From positions 186,001 through 250,000 of the forward strand of contig NZ_NOIG01000008.1 in assembly GCF_002245625.1 (NCBI RefSeq): a stretch of DNA of 64,000 nt, given 5' to 3'. Shown here in pieces: positions 57,360 through 64,000 of this stretch; the first letter of the stretch is position 1, and every line of letters begins with the position of its first letter. Below the pieces are notes generated by a model, which did not search any database, was not told the DNA's origin, and worked only from the letters and a program-made list of their open reading frames with translations. This DNA comes from Acidovorax kalamii (GTDB lineage Bacteria; Pseudomonadota; Gammaproteobacteria; Burkholderiales; Burkholderiaceae_C). The translations under genes and the position numbers were made by a program.

Positions 57360-57417
57360 AAATTGGCCGCTAGCGCCCGATGATCAGGCGCTAGCAGCTA
57401 TATCTTTGATAGTGATT
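57360..57417 (+). repeat. Dispersed repeat, copy 7
   Basis: AAATTGGCCGCTAGCGCC, then AGGCGCTAGCAGCTATATC and TTTGATAGTGATT. The core is a strong palindrome CTAGCGCC/GGCGCTAG, between the convergent TetR and hsdR genes, where it could act as a transcription end. Confidence 0.65.
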
Positions 57418-57439
57418 GATGGCGTTTGGTGCGCTGTAC

Positions 57440-60400
57440 TTAAGCTGCAGCCTGCTGCAGTTCCAGACCCTGCAGCGCCTGGAAAAGTTGCTCTACCTTG
57501 TTGCCATCAAACACGCCATCCGGCCCTTGGGCATGGATATCGGTGAACGGTGACTCATACAGCCGCGCAGCGGGCATGGCGCCGTGCTCGGTCAGGTGCT
57601 GCACGATTTCTTCGATGAACTGCAACTGGCTGGCGCTAGCCTGGCCCGCGCCAATCAGAGTCGAGAACGCTGCCATGGCCGCCTCGCGGTCCAGCCCGAC
57701 CAGCGAGCGCACAAACACCGGCAGGCTGGTGTGCAGCGTACGCGCACGCTCAATGTCGCCATTGGTACCGCCGGCCTCGTGGAGCAGGGCTTCCAGCTCT
57801 TGCAGGTCGGCGGCCGTTAGGGGCTGGTTGCGGCGCAGCTTGTGTAGCGCCAGTCGGTCTTCGTGGGCGCGCAGAAAGACCTTGGCCTTGGCGCGAAAGC
57901 GATCAAAGTCCACCGCACTGGCGACCAGGGGCAAATCGACTTCGGCGGTTTCGCCGATGGCGTCTTCAAAGTCGGTGTAGACCACCTTGCGGCTGCTTTT
58001 TTCGATGAGTTTGATCAGGCTGCGCAGCTTGCGCCGCGCCTGTTCCAGCATGGGCAGGGTCACGTCTTGCCACCACTCATCGCCCGCCACGGCCTCGATC
58101 AGCAGCAGGTGCTCGCGCACCACCGGGATGTTGGCTTTCTCCAGCAAGCCATTGGCAACTTGCTGCACCTTGGTTTGTAGCCGCGCCAGGGCTGGTTCGC
58201 TGCGCAGCAGGGCCAACTCGGTGTTTAGCAGCAGGGCATCAAAGCGTTTGGCGTCTTCGTCATCGTCGCGTACGGCGGTGGGCAGGCCCGACAGGTGCGT
58301 GGACACCTCGGCCAGTTGTTCGGGGCTGGGGCGCTTCCATGCATCCGGCTGCGCCCACGCCTCTACCCAGCGGCGCTGCGGGCGCACCACAAAGTTGTCG
58401 AGCGACATGCCCGCCACCATGCTGTGCAGCAGATCAGCGGTGTCGCGGCGAATGGCGGCCTCGGTCAGCACGGGCGATTGCTGTGCCTCATCGGCCACGC
58501 CGTTGCTGCTCAAACGCTTGTCCAGCACTTCAAGCAACTCCAGCCGCGCATTGAACAGGCGCTGTGACAGTGGCTGAGCCACCGCGCCTTCACTGCCCTC
58601 CAGCTCCTGGCTGAAAAACTCCAGGTTCTGGCAGAAGTCGAAGATGAAAAAGTCTTTCTTGTCCTGCCCCGGCCCGTACAGCTCAGGGCACAACCGCGTG
58701 CCGCGCCCCACCATCTGCCAGAACTTGGCCTTGGAGCGCACGATCTTGAAGAACACCAGATTCACCACCTCGGGCACGTCAATGCCGGTGTCCAGCATGT
58801 CCACCGAGATGGCGATGTGCGGGGCATCGTTCTTTTTGGAGAAGTCATCGATGAGCGACTGCACGTACTCCGTCTTGAAGGTGATGGTGCGCGCGAACAG
58901 GCCTTTGTATTCGGGGTAGTTCGCGTCAAAGCGCTGCTGGATGAACTCGGCGTGCCGCTGGTTCTTGGCAAAGATGATGGTCTTGCCCAGTCGGTCGCAG
59001 CCCGCCACCTTGTGGCCGCGCTCCATCAGCAGGGCCAGCATCTTGTCGACCGTGTCGATGTTGAACAGCCACTGGTTCACTGCCTCGGCGCTCACTTCGT
59101 CGGGGGCCTCACCGCCTTCTTCGTCCCACTCCAGTGCGTCCCACTGGTCTTTTTCGTCATCGCTCAGCTCGTCGTAGCGAATGCCCTGGCGCTGGAACTT
59201 CAGCGGCACCGACACCGCGCGGGGCGGGGCCAGGTAGCCCTCGGCAATCGCATCGTCCAGGCCATACGCATCCGTGGGCACGCCGCTTTCCAGGCCAAAC
59301 AGGCTGTAGGTGTTGCGGTCGATCTCGTCCTTGGGCGTGGCAGTCAGGCCCACCAGCAGCGCGTCAAAGTAGCTGAAGATGGCGCGGTACTTTTGGTAGA
59401 TGGAGCGGTGCGCCTCGTCCACCACAATCAAATCAAAGTACCCCACGCCAAAGCGGCGCTGTCCGCTGCCTGCGGCTTCATTGATAAGCCCCATCATCGT
59501 CGGGTAGGTGGACACATACACCCGCCCCTCGGTGGCGCGGTCGGTCACCAGGTTCACCGGGGCGGCGTCGGGCAGGTGGGCCTTGAAGGCGTTGATGGCC
59601 TGGTTCACCAGTGCCACGCGGTCGGCCAGAAACAGCACGCGCTTGGCCCAGCCTGCGCGCATGAGCAAGTCCACCAGCGCAATCACCGTTCGGGTTTTGC
59701 CTGCGCCCGTGGCCATCACCACCAGGGCCTTGCGGTGCTGGTCGCGTTCAAAGGTTTCGGCAATGCGGCGGATGGCGCGCTGCTGGTAGTGGCGCTCCAC
59801 AATGCCCGCCGCAATCGGCAGGCTGGCCAGCGGCTTGCGCGTGGTGCGGCGCTGCGCCATCAGCTCCAGCTCGTCTCGCGTATGAAAGCCTTGCACCGGG
59901 CGTGGTGGGCTGGTGGTGTCGTCCCACATCCAGTGCTCGTAGCCATTGGTGCCATAGATCACCGGGCGGTGGCCGGTGCTTTTTTCCAGGCAGTCGGCAT
60001 ACAGGCGGGCTTGCTGCTGGCCCTCTTGGGCGCTGCGGTGGGTGCGCTTGGCTTCCACCAGGGCCAAGGGCCGCTCGCCGCTCCACAGCACATAGTCCAC
60101 AAAACCTTTGCCTTCGTTGTTGGGCATGCCTTGCACTGCAAACTCGCGGTCGCGCTTCTGGTCCAGCGCCCAGCCAGCTTCTTTGAGCAGCAGGTCAATG
60201 AACAGGTCGCGCGTGGCGGCCTCGTTGTAGTCGTGCGCGGTGGCGGGCTGCGCTGCGTTGGCGGCCTTGGCTGCGGCAATCTCGGCGCGGTAGCGGGCTA
60301 GTTCGGCGTCCAGCGCGGCATTGCGGGCGGCGGCCTCGCGCAGCGCAGCGTCGCGCTCTGCAAGGGCTTGAGCTTGCTTGGCCAGAGCCTCTTGGGCTGC

Positions 60401-60910
60401 CACTTGGGCGGCGCGGCTGGCGGCTTGCTCTGCAGTGGTGTCGATAGCAGTTGGCTTGGGCAACAGGTCCACACGAAACTGCAGCCCCGCAGCAGGCCGG
60501 TCGCCCACGCGGCGCGCATAGTGCTGCGCCAGCCAGAAGGCCACATGGAACAGCTCGCGCAACGCGGCCAGCGCATCTTGCGGCGGCACCGGGCGGGCGT
60601 GGTGCACGGCCTGGTTGCCCAGTCGGCGAATCACATCCATCTTGGCGTGCACCGCCGTGCCTACCAGTTGCTGAAAGCTGGGTTCAAACAAAAACGCCGA
60701 CAAATCCGCCTTGTACGGCATGCGCAGGCTGCCACTGCGGCCGCCTTCGGCCTGGTAGAGCCAGGCCACCGCAAGCTCCAGCGTGCGGCGGGCGTAAAAG
60801 CAGGCGGTGCGCGGGTCGCTGTGGGCAGCGGCCTCGGCGCGGCGGGCTTCTGCCAGCAGGTCGGGCCAGTCGGGTTGCAGGAAGGTGAAGTTGGATGGCA
60901 CTGTGCTCAT
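57440..60910 (-). CDS. hsdR: Type I restriction enzyme R subunit with N-terminal DUF4145-like domain
   Basis: 1156-residue motor and nuclease subunit of a type I restriction system. The N-terminal 150 residues resemble DUF4145 (ACFYARRTLELAVAWLYQ), followed by a coiled coil (about 155-240, Ala/Gln-rich). The nuclease has FVDYVLWSGERPLALVEAKRT, a PD-(D/E)xK pattern near 270-287. The helicase has Walker A ATGAGKT near 400, DEAH (VVDEAHRS) near 495 and QMVGRGTRLCPE. The start overlaps the XRE gene (ATGA). All key motifs look intact. The methylase subunit gene is not in the window. Confidence 0.93.
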   Translation of the reverse strand: MSTVPSNFTFLQPDWPDLLAEARRAEAAAHSDPRTACFYARRTLELAVAWLYQAEGGRSGSLRMPYKADLSAFLFEPSFQQLVGTAVHAKMDVIRRLGNQAVHHARPVPPQDALAALRELFHVAFWLAQHYARRVGDRPAAGLQFRVDLLPKPTAIDTTAEQAASRAAQVAAQEALAKQAQALAERDAALREAAARNAALDAELARYRAEIAAAKAANAAQPATAHDYNEAATRDLFIDLLLKEAGWALDQKRDREFAVQGMPNNEGKGFVDYVLWSGERPLALVEAKRTHRSAQEGQQQARLYADCLEKSTGHRPVIYGTNGYEHWMWDDTTSPPRPVQGFHTRDELELMAQRRTTRKPLASLPIAAGIVERHYQQRAIRRIAETFERDQHRKALVVMATGAGKTRTVIALVDLLMRAGWAKRVLFLADRVALVNQAINAFKAHLPDAAPVNLVTDRATEGRVYVSTYPTMMGLINEAAGSGQRRFGVGYFDLIVVDEAHRSIYQKYRAIFSYFDALLVGLTATPKDEIDRNTYSLFGLESGVPTDAYGLDDAIAEGYLAPPRAVSVPLKFQRQGIRYDELSDDEKDQWDALEWDEEGGEAPDEVSAEAVNQWLFNIDTVDKMLALLMERGHKVAGCDRLGKTIIFAKNQRHAEFIQQRFDANYPEYKGLFARTITFKTEYVQSLIDDFSKKNDAPHIAISVDMLDTGIDVPEVVNLVFFKIVRSKAKFWQMVGRGTRLCPELYGPGQDKKDFFIFDFCQNLEFFSQELEGSEGAVAQPLSQRLFNARLELLEVLDKRLSSNGVADEAQQSPVLTEAAIRRDTADLLHSMVAGMSLDNFVVRPQRRWVEAWAQPDAWKRPSPEQLAEVSTHLSGLPTAVRDDDEDAKRFDALLLNTELALLRSEPALARLQTKVQQVANGLLEKANIPVVREHLLLIEAVAGDEWWQDVTLPMLEQARRKLRSLIKLIEKSSRKVVYTDFEDAIGETAEVDLPLVASAVDFDRFRAKAKVFLRAHEDRLALHKLRRNQPLTAADLQELEALLHEAGGTNGDIERARTLHTSLPVFVRSLVGLDREAAMAAFSTLIGAGQASASQLQFIEEIVQHLTEHGAMPAARLYESPFTDIHAQGPDGVFDGNKVEQLFQALQGLELQQAAA

Positions 60911-61161
60911 GCACTCTCTCCCTGTTCGTTGTTTGCGGGTGGTTTAGACCAACCCTCGATGTTCAGCGTCAACCCCAGCCCGCACACCAGCAAAACCAAT
61001 TTTTGCAGCGAACAACTTTCTGGGTGGCTCTCTGCATCACGAATGAACGACGGGCTGACATTGCACACGGCGGCTGTTTGTGAACGTGTCATGCCTTGGC
61101 GCTTGCGTTCAGTGGCAAGGGCTTGGGCCAGTTGGGCAGAGTTGGTAGGCGTGAGGTTCAT
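60907..61161 (-). CDS. XRE-family helix-turn-helix regulator
   Basis: 84-residue HTH protein of the HipB-like XRE group: QALATERKRQGMTRSQTAAV and SPSFIRDAESHPESC form the DNA-binding domain. It lacks a dimerisation tail beyond about residue 70. Its stop overlaps the hsdR start by four bases, so it is made together with the nuclease and may delay or limit it, as controller proteins of restriction systems do. The inverted repeat directly upstream (61165-61231) is a likely operator. Confidence 0.87.
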   Translation of the reverse strand: MNLTPTNSAQLAQALATERKRQGMTRSQTAAVCNVSPSFIRDAESHPESCSLQKLVLLVCGLGLTLNIEGWSKPPANNEQGESA

Positions 61162-61164
61162 TTT

Positions 61165-61231
61165 TGTCCCTATGAGAGCAATCTCAACACCGAATCAGCT
61201 TTTTTTGGTCGCTTTTGCTCTTATGAGGACA
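61165..61231. promoter_or_regulatory. Inverted repeat upstream of the XRE gene
   Basis: Arms TGTCCCTATGAGAGCAA (61165-61181) and TTGCTCTTATGAGGACA (61215-61231) are complementary at 14 of 17 positions, starting 4 bp from the XRE ATG. An XRE-type operator controlling the regulator-hsdR unit is likely; the arms are too far apart (33 nt) for a simple terminator. No other gene was found between 61162 and 61405. Confidence 0.6.
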
Positions 61232-61405
61232 CTTTAAGTGATGGGCTTGCTTCACAAGCCATGGGTAGTTTTTTTGTTGCGAAGGCTCACCCGGTGACAA
61301 CGCTCAGTGCTTGTGTCGGTTTCATGAAGGCTGCTGCCATACTGCGCTGTGGTCCCATCTCAAGAATTGGCGACCGAATATGCAATCTGGAAACTGTGGA
61401 GAGAG

Positions 61406-62869
61406 ATGAACTTGCGAGACCAAAATTACTTGCGCAGTTTGGTACTTGAGTTTGCGGCCATGCCATCTGAAACGGGCTGGCTGGAGTTCAAGGAAAACAA
61501 GGCCGAACCGCAAGACATTGGCGAGTACATCTCTGCACTGGCCAACAGTGCTGCTTTGGAAGGCAGGGCCCATGCTTACATGCTTTGGGGCGTTGCCGAC
61601 GACGGGCACGCCATCGTGGGTACGAGTTTTGACCCGCGAACTGCTCGGCAAGGTAACGAAGAGCTGGAAAGCTGGTTGTTGCGGCTGTTGAGTCCGCGCA
61701 TCGGGTTTCATTTCCACAACATTGAGATCGATGGGCGTTCGGTCGTTTTGCTGGAGATTGATTCTGCGTTTCGGCACCCAGTGAAATTTCAAGGGGTGGA
61801 GTACATCAGAGTCGGCACTTACAAGAAGCCACTCAAGGACTTTCCTGAAAAAGAGCGCACGTTATGGCGGATGCTGGACGCCACACCGTTCGAGATGTTG
61901 GCTGCCGCTGAGAAGCTCAGCGCCGATGAAGTTTTGAAACTCATCGACTACCCGGCATTTTTTGAGTTGCTGGACAAACCAGTTCCCAATCACCGCGACG
62001 GCATGCTGGCCGGTTTGCAAGCACATCGCTTAGTGGAACCCATGGGTGGCGGTCATTGGCGCATCTTCAATCTTGGGGCATTGCTATTTGCCAAGCGCTT
62101 GGCTGACTTTCCGCGCCTGCAACGCAAGGCCGTGCGCGTGGTGGTTTACGAAGGGACCGGGCGCGTCAAAACCCTGCGGGAGCAAGAAGGCATGCGCGGC
62201 TACGCGGCGGGCTTTGAAGGGTTGGTGGGATTTGTGAACAACCTGCTGCCCATCAATGAAGTGATCGGTCAGGCATTGCGCAAGTCGGTGCGTATGTACC
62301 CCGAATTGGCCATTCGTGAACTGGTTGCCAACGCACTGATCCATCAGGACTTGAGCGTTACGGGCAGTGGCCCCATGGTCGAAATTTTTGATGACCGCAT
62401 GGAAATCACCAACCCGGGCAAGCCGCTCATGGAGCCCCAGCGCATGCTCGATCACCCGCCCCGGTCGCGCAATGAGAGCCTGGCCTCCATCATGCGATTG
62501 GTGGGCATTTGTGAGGAGCGCGGCAGCGGTGTGGACAAGGTGGTGTCTGAGGCCGAGCTGTACCAACTCCCTGCCCCTGCGTTTGACGTGGTGGGCGAAT
62601 CCACTCGCGCCACCCTGTTTGCTCCCCGCCCCCTGGCGGGCATGGATCGGGAGGACCGGGTGCGCGCCGTTTATCTGCACGCTTGCCTGCGCTATGTGCA
62701 GCGTGAATACATGACCAACACCACGCTGCGCCAGCGCTTTGGCATTGACCCCAAAAACAGCGCCATAGCCTCCCGTTTGCTCAAGGATGCGCTGGCGGCT
62801 GGCGTCATCCGCCTGGAGGATGAAGCTGCGGCGCCCAAGCTGCGCCGCTATGTGCCGCACTGGGCCTGA
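61406..62869 (+). CDS. AlbA_2/Schlafen-like protein with ATPase-like and winged-helix domains
   Basis: 487-residue protein. The N-terminal AlbA_2 (Schlafen) domain (about 15-140) has ETGWLEFKENKAEPQDIGEY and a glycine region (YMLWGVADDGHAIVG). The central HATPase_c_4-like domain (about 280-405) has ELAIRELVANALIHQDLS, FDDRMEITNPGKP and GICEERGSGVDK. The C-terminus is a winged-helix-like region. Such proteins accompany type I restriction and defence loci; the mechanism is unknown. GGAGAG precedes the ATG at 61406; a GTG at 61349 is an alternative. It is encoded opposite to hsdR and hsdS. Confidence 0.85.
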   Translation: MNLRDQNYLRSLVLEFAAMPSETGWLEFKENKAEPQDIGEYISALANSAALEGRAHAYMLWGVADDGHAIVGTSFDPRTARQGNEELESWLLRLLSPRIGFHFHNIEIDGRSVVLLEIDSAFRHPVKFQGVEYIRVGTYKKPLKDFPEKERTLWRMLDATPFEMLAAAEKLSADEVLKLIDYPAFFELLDKPVPNHRDGMLAGLQAHRLVEPMGGGHWRIFNLGALLFAKRLADFPRLQRKAVRVVVYEGTGRVKTLREQEGMRGYAAGFEGLVGFVNNLLPINEVIGQALRKSVRMYPELAIRELVANALIHQDLSVTGSGPMVEIFDDRMEITNPGKPLMEPQRMLDHPPRSRNESLASIMRLVGICEERGSGVDKVVSEAELYQLPAPAFDVVGESTRATLFAPRPLAGMDREDRVRAVYLHACLRYVQREYMTNTTLRQRFGIDPKNSAIASRLLKDALAAGVIRLEDEAAAPKLRRYVPHWA

Positions 62870-62873
62870 TTTG

Positions 62874-62981
62874 TTTGATGGGTATTTGATGAAAGGGCGT
62901 CACCGAAGCGCTTTTTTCAAAAATTCCCTTTATTGACAACAAGTTAGCAAAAGCTGCTTATTTGACGGGTACTTGATGGAG
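62874..62981. repeat. Direct repeat pair downstream of the AlbA_2-type gene
   Basis: TTTGATGGGTATTTGATG (62874-62891) and TTTGACGGGTACTTGATG (62961-62978) match at 16 of 18 positions, 87 bp apart, in the 282-bp gap between the AlbA_2-type gene and hsdS. They may mark an insertion or recombination junction. The gap holds no gene. Confidence 0.5.
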
Positions 62982-63058
62982 GTGCCCATTGCTCGTCCGG
63001 AGCGCTGGGCGTGTTGCGCCTGCTGCTGTCCCTGCCCAACACTAAAAAGGCCAAGCTT

Positions 63059-63084
63059 TGGTGCCCTCACGAATGAGGGCACCA
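63059..63084. terminator. Perfect hairpin between AlbA_2-type gene and hsdS
   Basis: An 11-bp perfect stem (TGGTGCCCTCA, loop CGAA, TGAGGGCACCA). No T-run follows directly on the plus strand; on the minus strand TTTTT comes about 10 nt after the stem. It may end the convergent hsdS and AlbA_2-type transcripts, but weakly. Confidence 0.4.
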
Positions 63085-63151
63085 CCGGCTAAGTCATTGA
63101 ATCTATTGGAAAGTCAGGGATTTTCCCTTTACCGTAGGTCGTGGCCGTCCT

Positions 63152-64000
63152 TCACAACTGCCCCGCAAACGCTCGCTGCTGCAGCGAGGCAAAGAGCGCA
63201 TCCAGCGCGGTCAGGGCGTGGCGGTGGGAGGCTTTGAGGGCTTCGATGCAGGCGATGCGGGTAGCGAAGGTTTGTTGGAGGGGGAGGGGGGGCAGGGGTA
63301 TCTGAAGCGCGCGCAACTCCTTCACGTTCAGATGTTGTGACGTTGATCCGACCATAAGCTGGCTAATCCTTGAAGGGGAGAGGACGTACAGCAGATGTCT
63401 CAGCAGGTATCCAGGTGCAAGTACCTCAGCGTCGGGCCGGAGCTGTACCAGCCTTTGACCCATGCACAGCGCCATTCCGGTTTGCACTATTGCCGCAATA
63501 CCAACAGTTCCTTCGCGACTGAGAACGATGTCACCAGGGCGTAGGTAACCTCGTTTCGATCGTTCATGGAACGTATCTTCTGAGACATAACGCGTGTCTC
63601 TCCAGTCCCAATCGCCCGCTGTGAGGTTTGATGTTCTCAGGCATACCATGCCTGATTCTGTCCACTCCGGGGTTGAGTGAGGACAGTCGTTGATTGCCTC
63701 GCAAATGGTTTGTAGCGCGTGCTTTTCCCACCCCTTCGGATTTACCACCGGGTCCCCAAACATATCGAGAAAGAGGGACTGGGTGAGGCCGTCGAGCAGG
63801 GCCAGGGCGGTGCGGCGTTGGGTTCGGAGGGTTTCGGCTTGGTCGAGGATGGCGGCGATGCGGCGTTGTTCTTCCAGCGGTGGAAGTGCGATCTTTATCT
63901 TCGCCAAATTGCCTCTAGAAATACGCTGCCGCGTAGTGCCAGTCGTGTACTCGTCAATCTGATTTCTGCTTTGGGGTGAGTTAATGCAATGCATCAACCA
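63152..64000 (-). CDS. hsdS: Type I restriction specificity subunit, partial
   Basis: Only the C-terminal 282 or so residues are in the window; the frame stays open to the edge. The central conserved helix (IALPPLEEQRRIAAILDQAE, then TQSLFLDMFGDP) is followed by the second target-recognition domain (about 150 residues) and the C-terminal conserved helix (LPLQQTFATRIACIEAL, DALFASLQQRAFAG). HsdS sets the DNA sequence recognised by the methylase and nuclease. hsdM probably lies beyond 64000, because HsdM usually precedes HsdS. Confidence 0.92.
   Translation of the reverse strand, partial: WLMHCINSPQSRNQIDEYTTGTTRQRISRGNLAKIKIALPPLEEQRRIAAILDQAETLRTQRRTALALLDGLTQSLFLDMFGDPVVNPKGWEKHALQTICEAINDCPHSTPEWTESGMVCLRTSNLTAGDWDWRDTRYVSEDTFHERSKRGYLRPGDIVLSREGTVGIAAIVQTGMALCMGQRLVQLRPDAEVLAPGYLLRHLLYVLSPSRISQLMVGSTSQHLNVKELRALQIPLPPLPLQQTFATRIACIEALKASHRHALTALDALFASLQQRAFAGQL

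Noticed and set aside
1-64000. CRISPR arrays, tRNA or rRNA genes, insertion sequences and prophage
   Set aside because: Looked for regular short repeats, cloverleaf-like intergenic DNA, transposase or integrase motifs and phage structural genes; none were seen.

Overview
The window is GC-rich, densely coded chromosomal DNA that looks like a Comamonadaceae betaproteobacterium of the Acidovorax type. This rests on codon usage, the gene families present, and a dispersed AT-centred repeat (AAAATGGCC...GCGCT...AGCTAT...TTTGATAGC) found at least seven times between genes. No rRNA, tRNA, CRISPR array, phage or insertion sequence was recognised. I annotate 52 protein genes plus two short leader-peptide genes.

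Layout. 1-4.6 kb: sensor kinase, DUF72 protein, acylphosphatase, ferredoxin, then homoserine dehydrogenase behind a Thr/Ile-rich leader peptide and an intrinsic terminator. 4.6-13 kb: PaiB-like and OsmC proteins divergent from a MocR regulator; an MBL-fold hydrolase divergent from a TetR regulator across nested palindromes; gamma carbonic anhydrase, a GAF-GGDEF cyclase and a B12-type radical SAM enzyme. 13-22 kb: membrane protein of unknown function, DinG helicase, YjdM, M28 peptidase, beta-lactamase-fold hydrolase, exonuclease, NnrU, DUF3297 and an RNase H-like protein. 22-25 kb: an ECF42-type sigma operon with a DGPF/YciI protein and a matching promoter. 25-34 kb: a 1311-residue WG-repeat protein; a TonB receptor-YfiR-GGDEF/EAL operon; an orphan DGPF protein. 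34-39 kb: leuA behind a Leu leader peptide and attenuator, a GNAT protein, an NlpC/P60 lipoprotein and DAHP synthase. 39-44 kb: a 1627-residue GAF/PAS/GGDEF/EAL protein.

43.9-45 kb is about 1 kb without genes. It contains two copies of a module that looks like a replication-origin core: AT-rich DNA, five TAG-like triplets, a 14-nt GC-rich spacer, a DnaA box, a second DnaA box about 118 nt on, and a shared 13-mer. Spacing is the same in both copies, yet no dnaA, dnaN, gyrB or rpmH lies nearby. This is the most unusual feature of the window.

45-57 kb: Spy/CpxP-like protein, RdgC, ChaC and pirin; then a seven-gene operon (LivGHM, binding protein, LivF, acyl-CoA synthetase, enoyl-CoA hydratase) divergent from a TetR regulator, probably for uptake and CoA activation of an organic acid. 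57-64 kb: a type I restriction locus (HsdR, XRE regulator, HsdS cut by the window end) with a Schlafen/AlbA_2-type gene inserted on the opposite strand.

Co-working sets: leader peptide plus attenuator controlling hom and leuA; DGPF-VOC-SRPBCC-sigma; TonB receptor-YfiR-cyclase; Liv transporter-ligase-hydratase; HsdR-XRE-HsdS. Starts were chosen by ribosome binding site, family length and overlap with the upstream gene. All functions are inferred from sequence.
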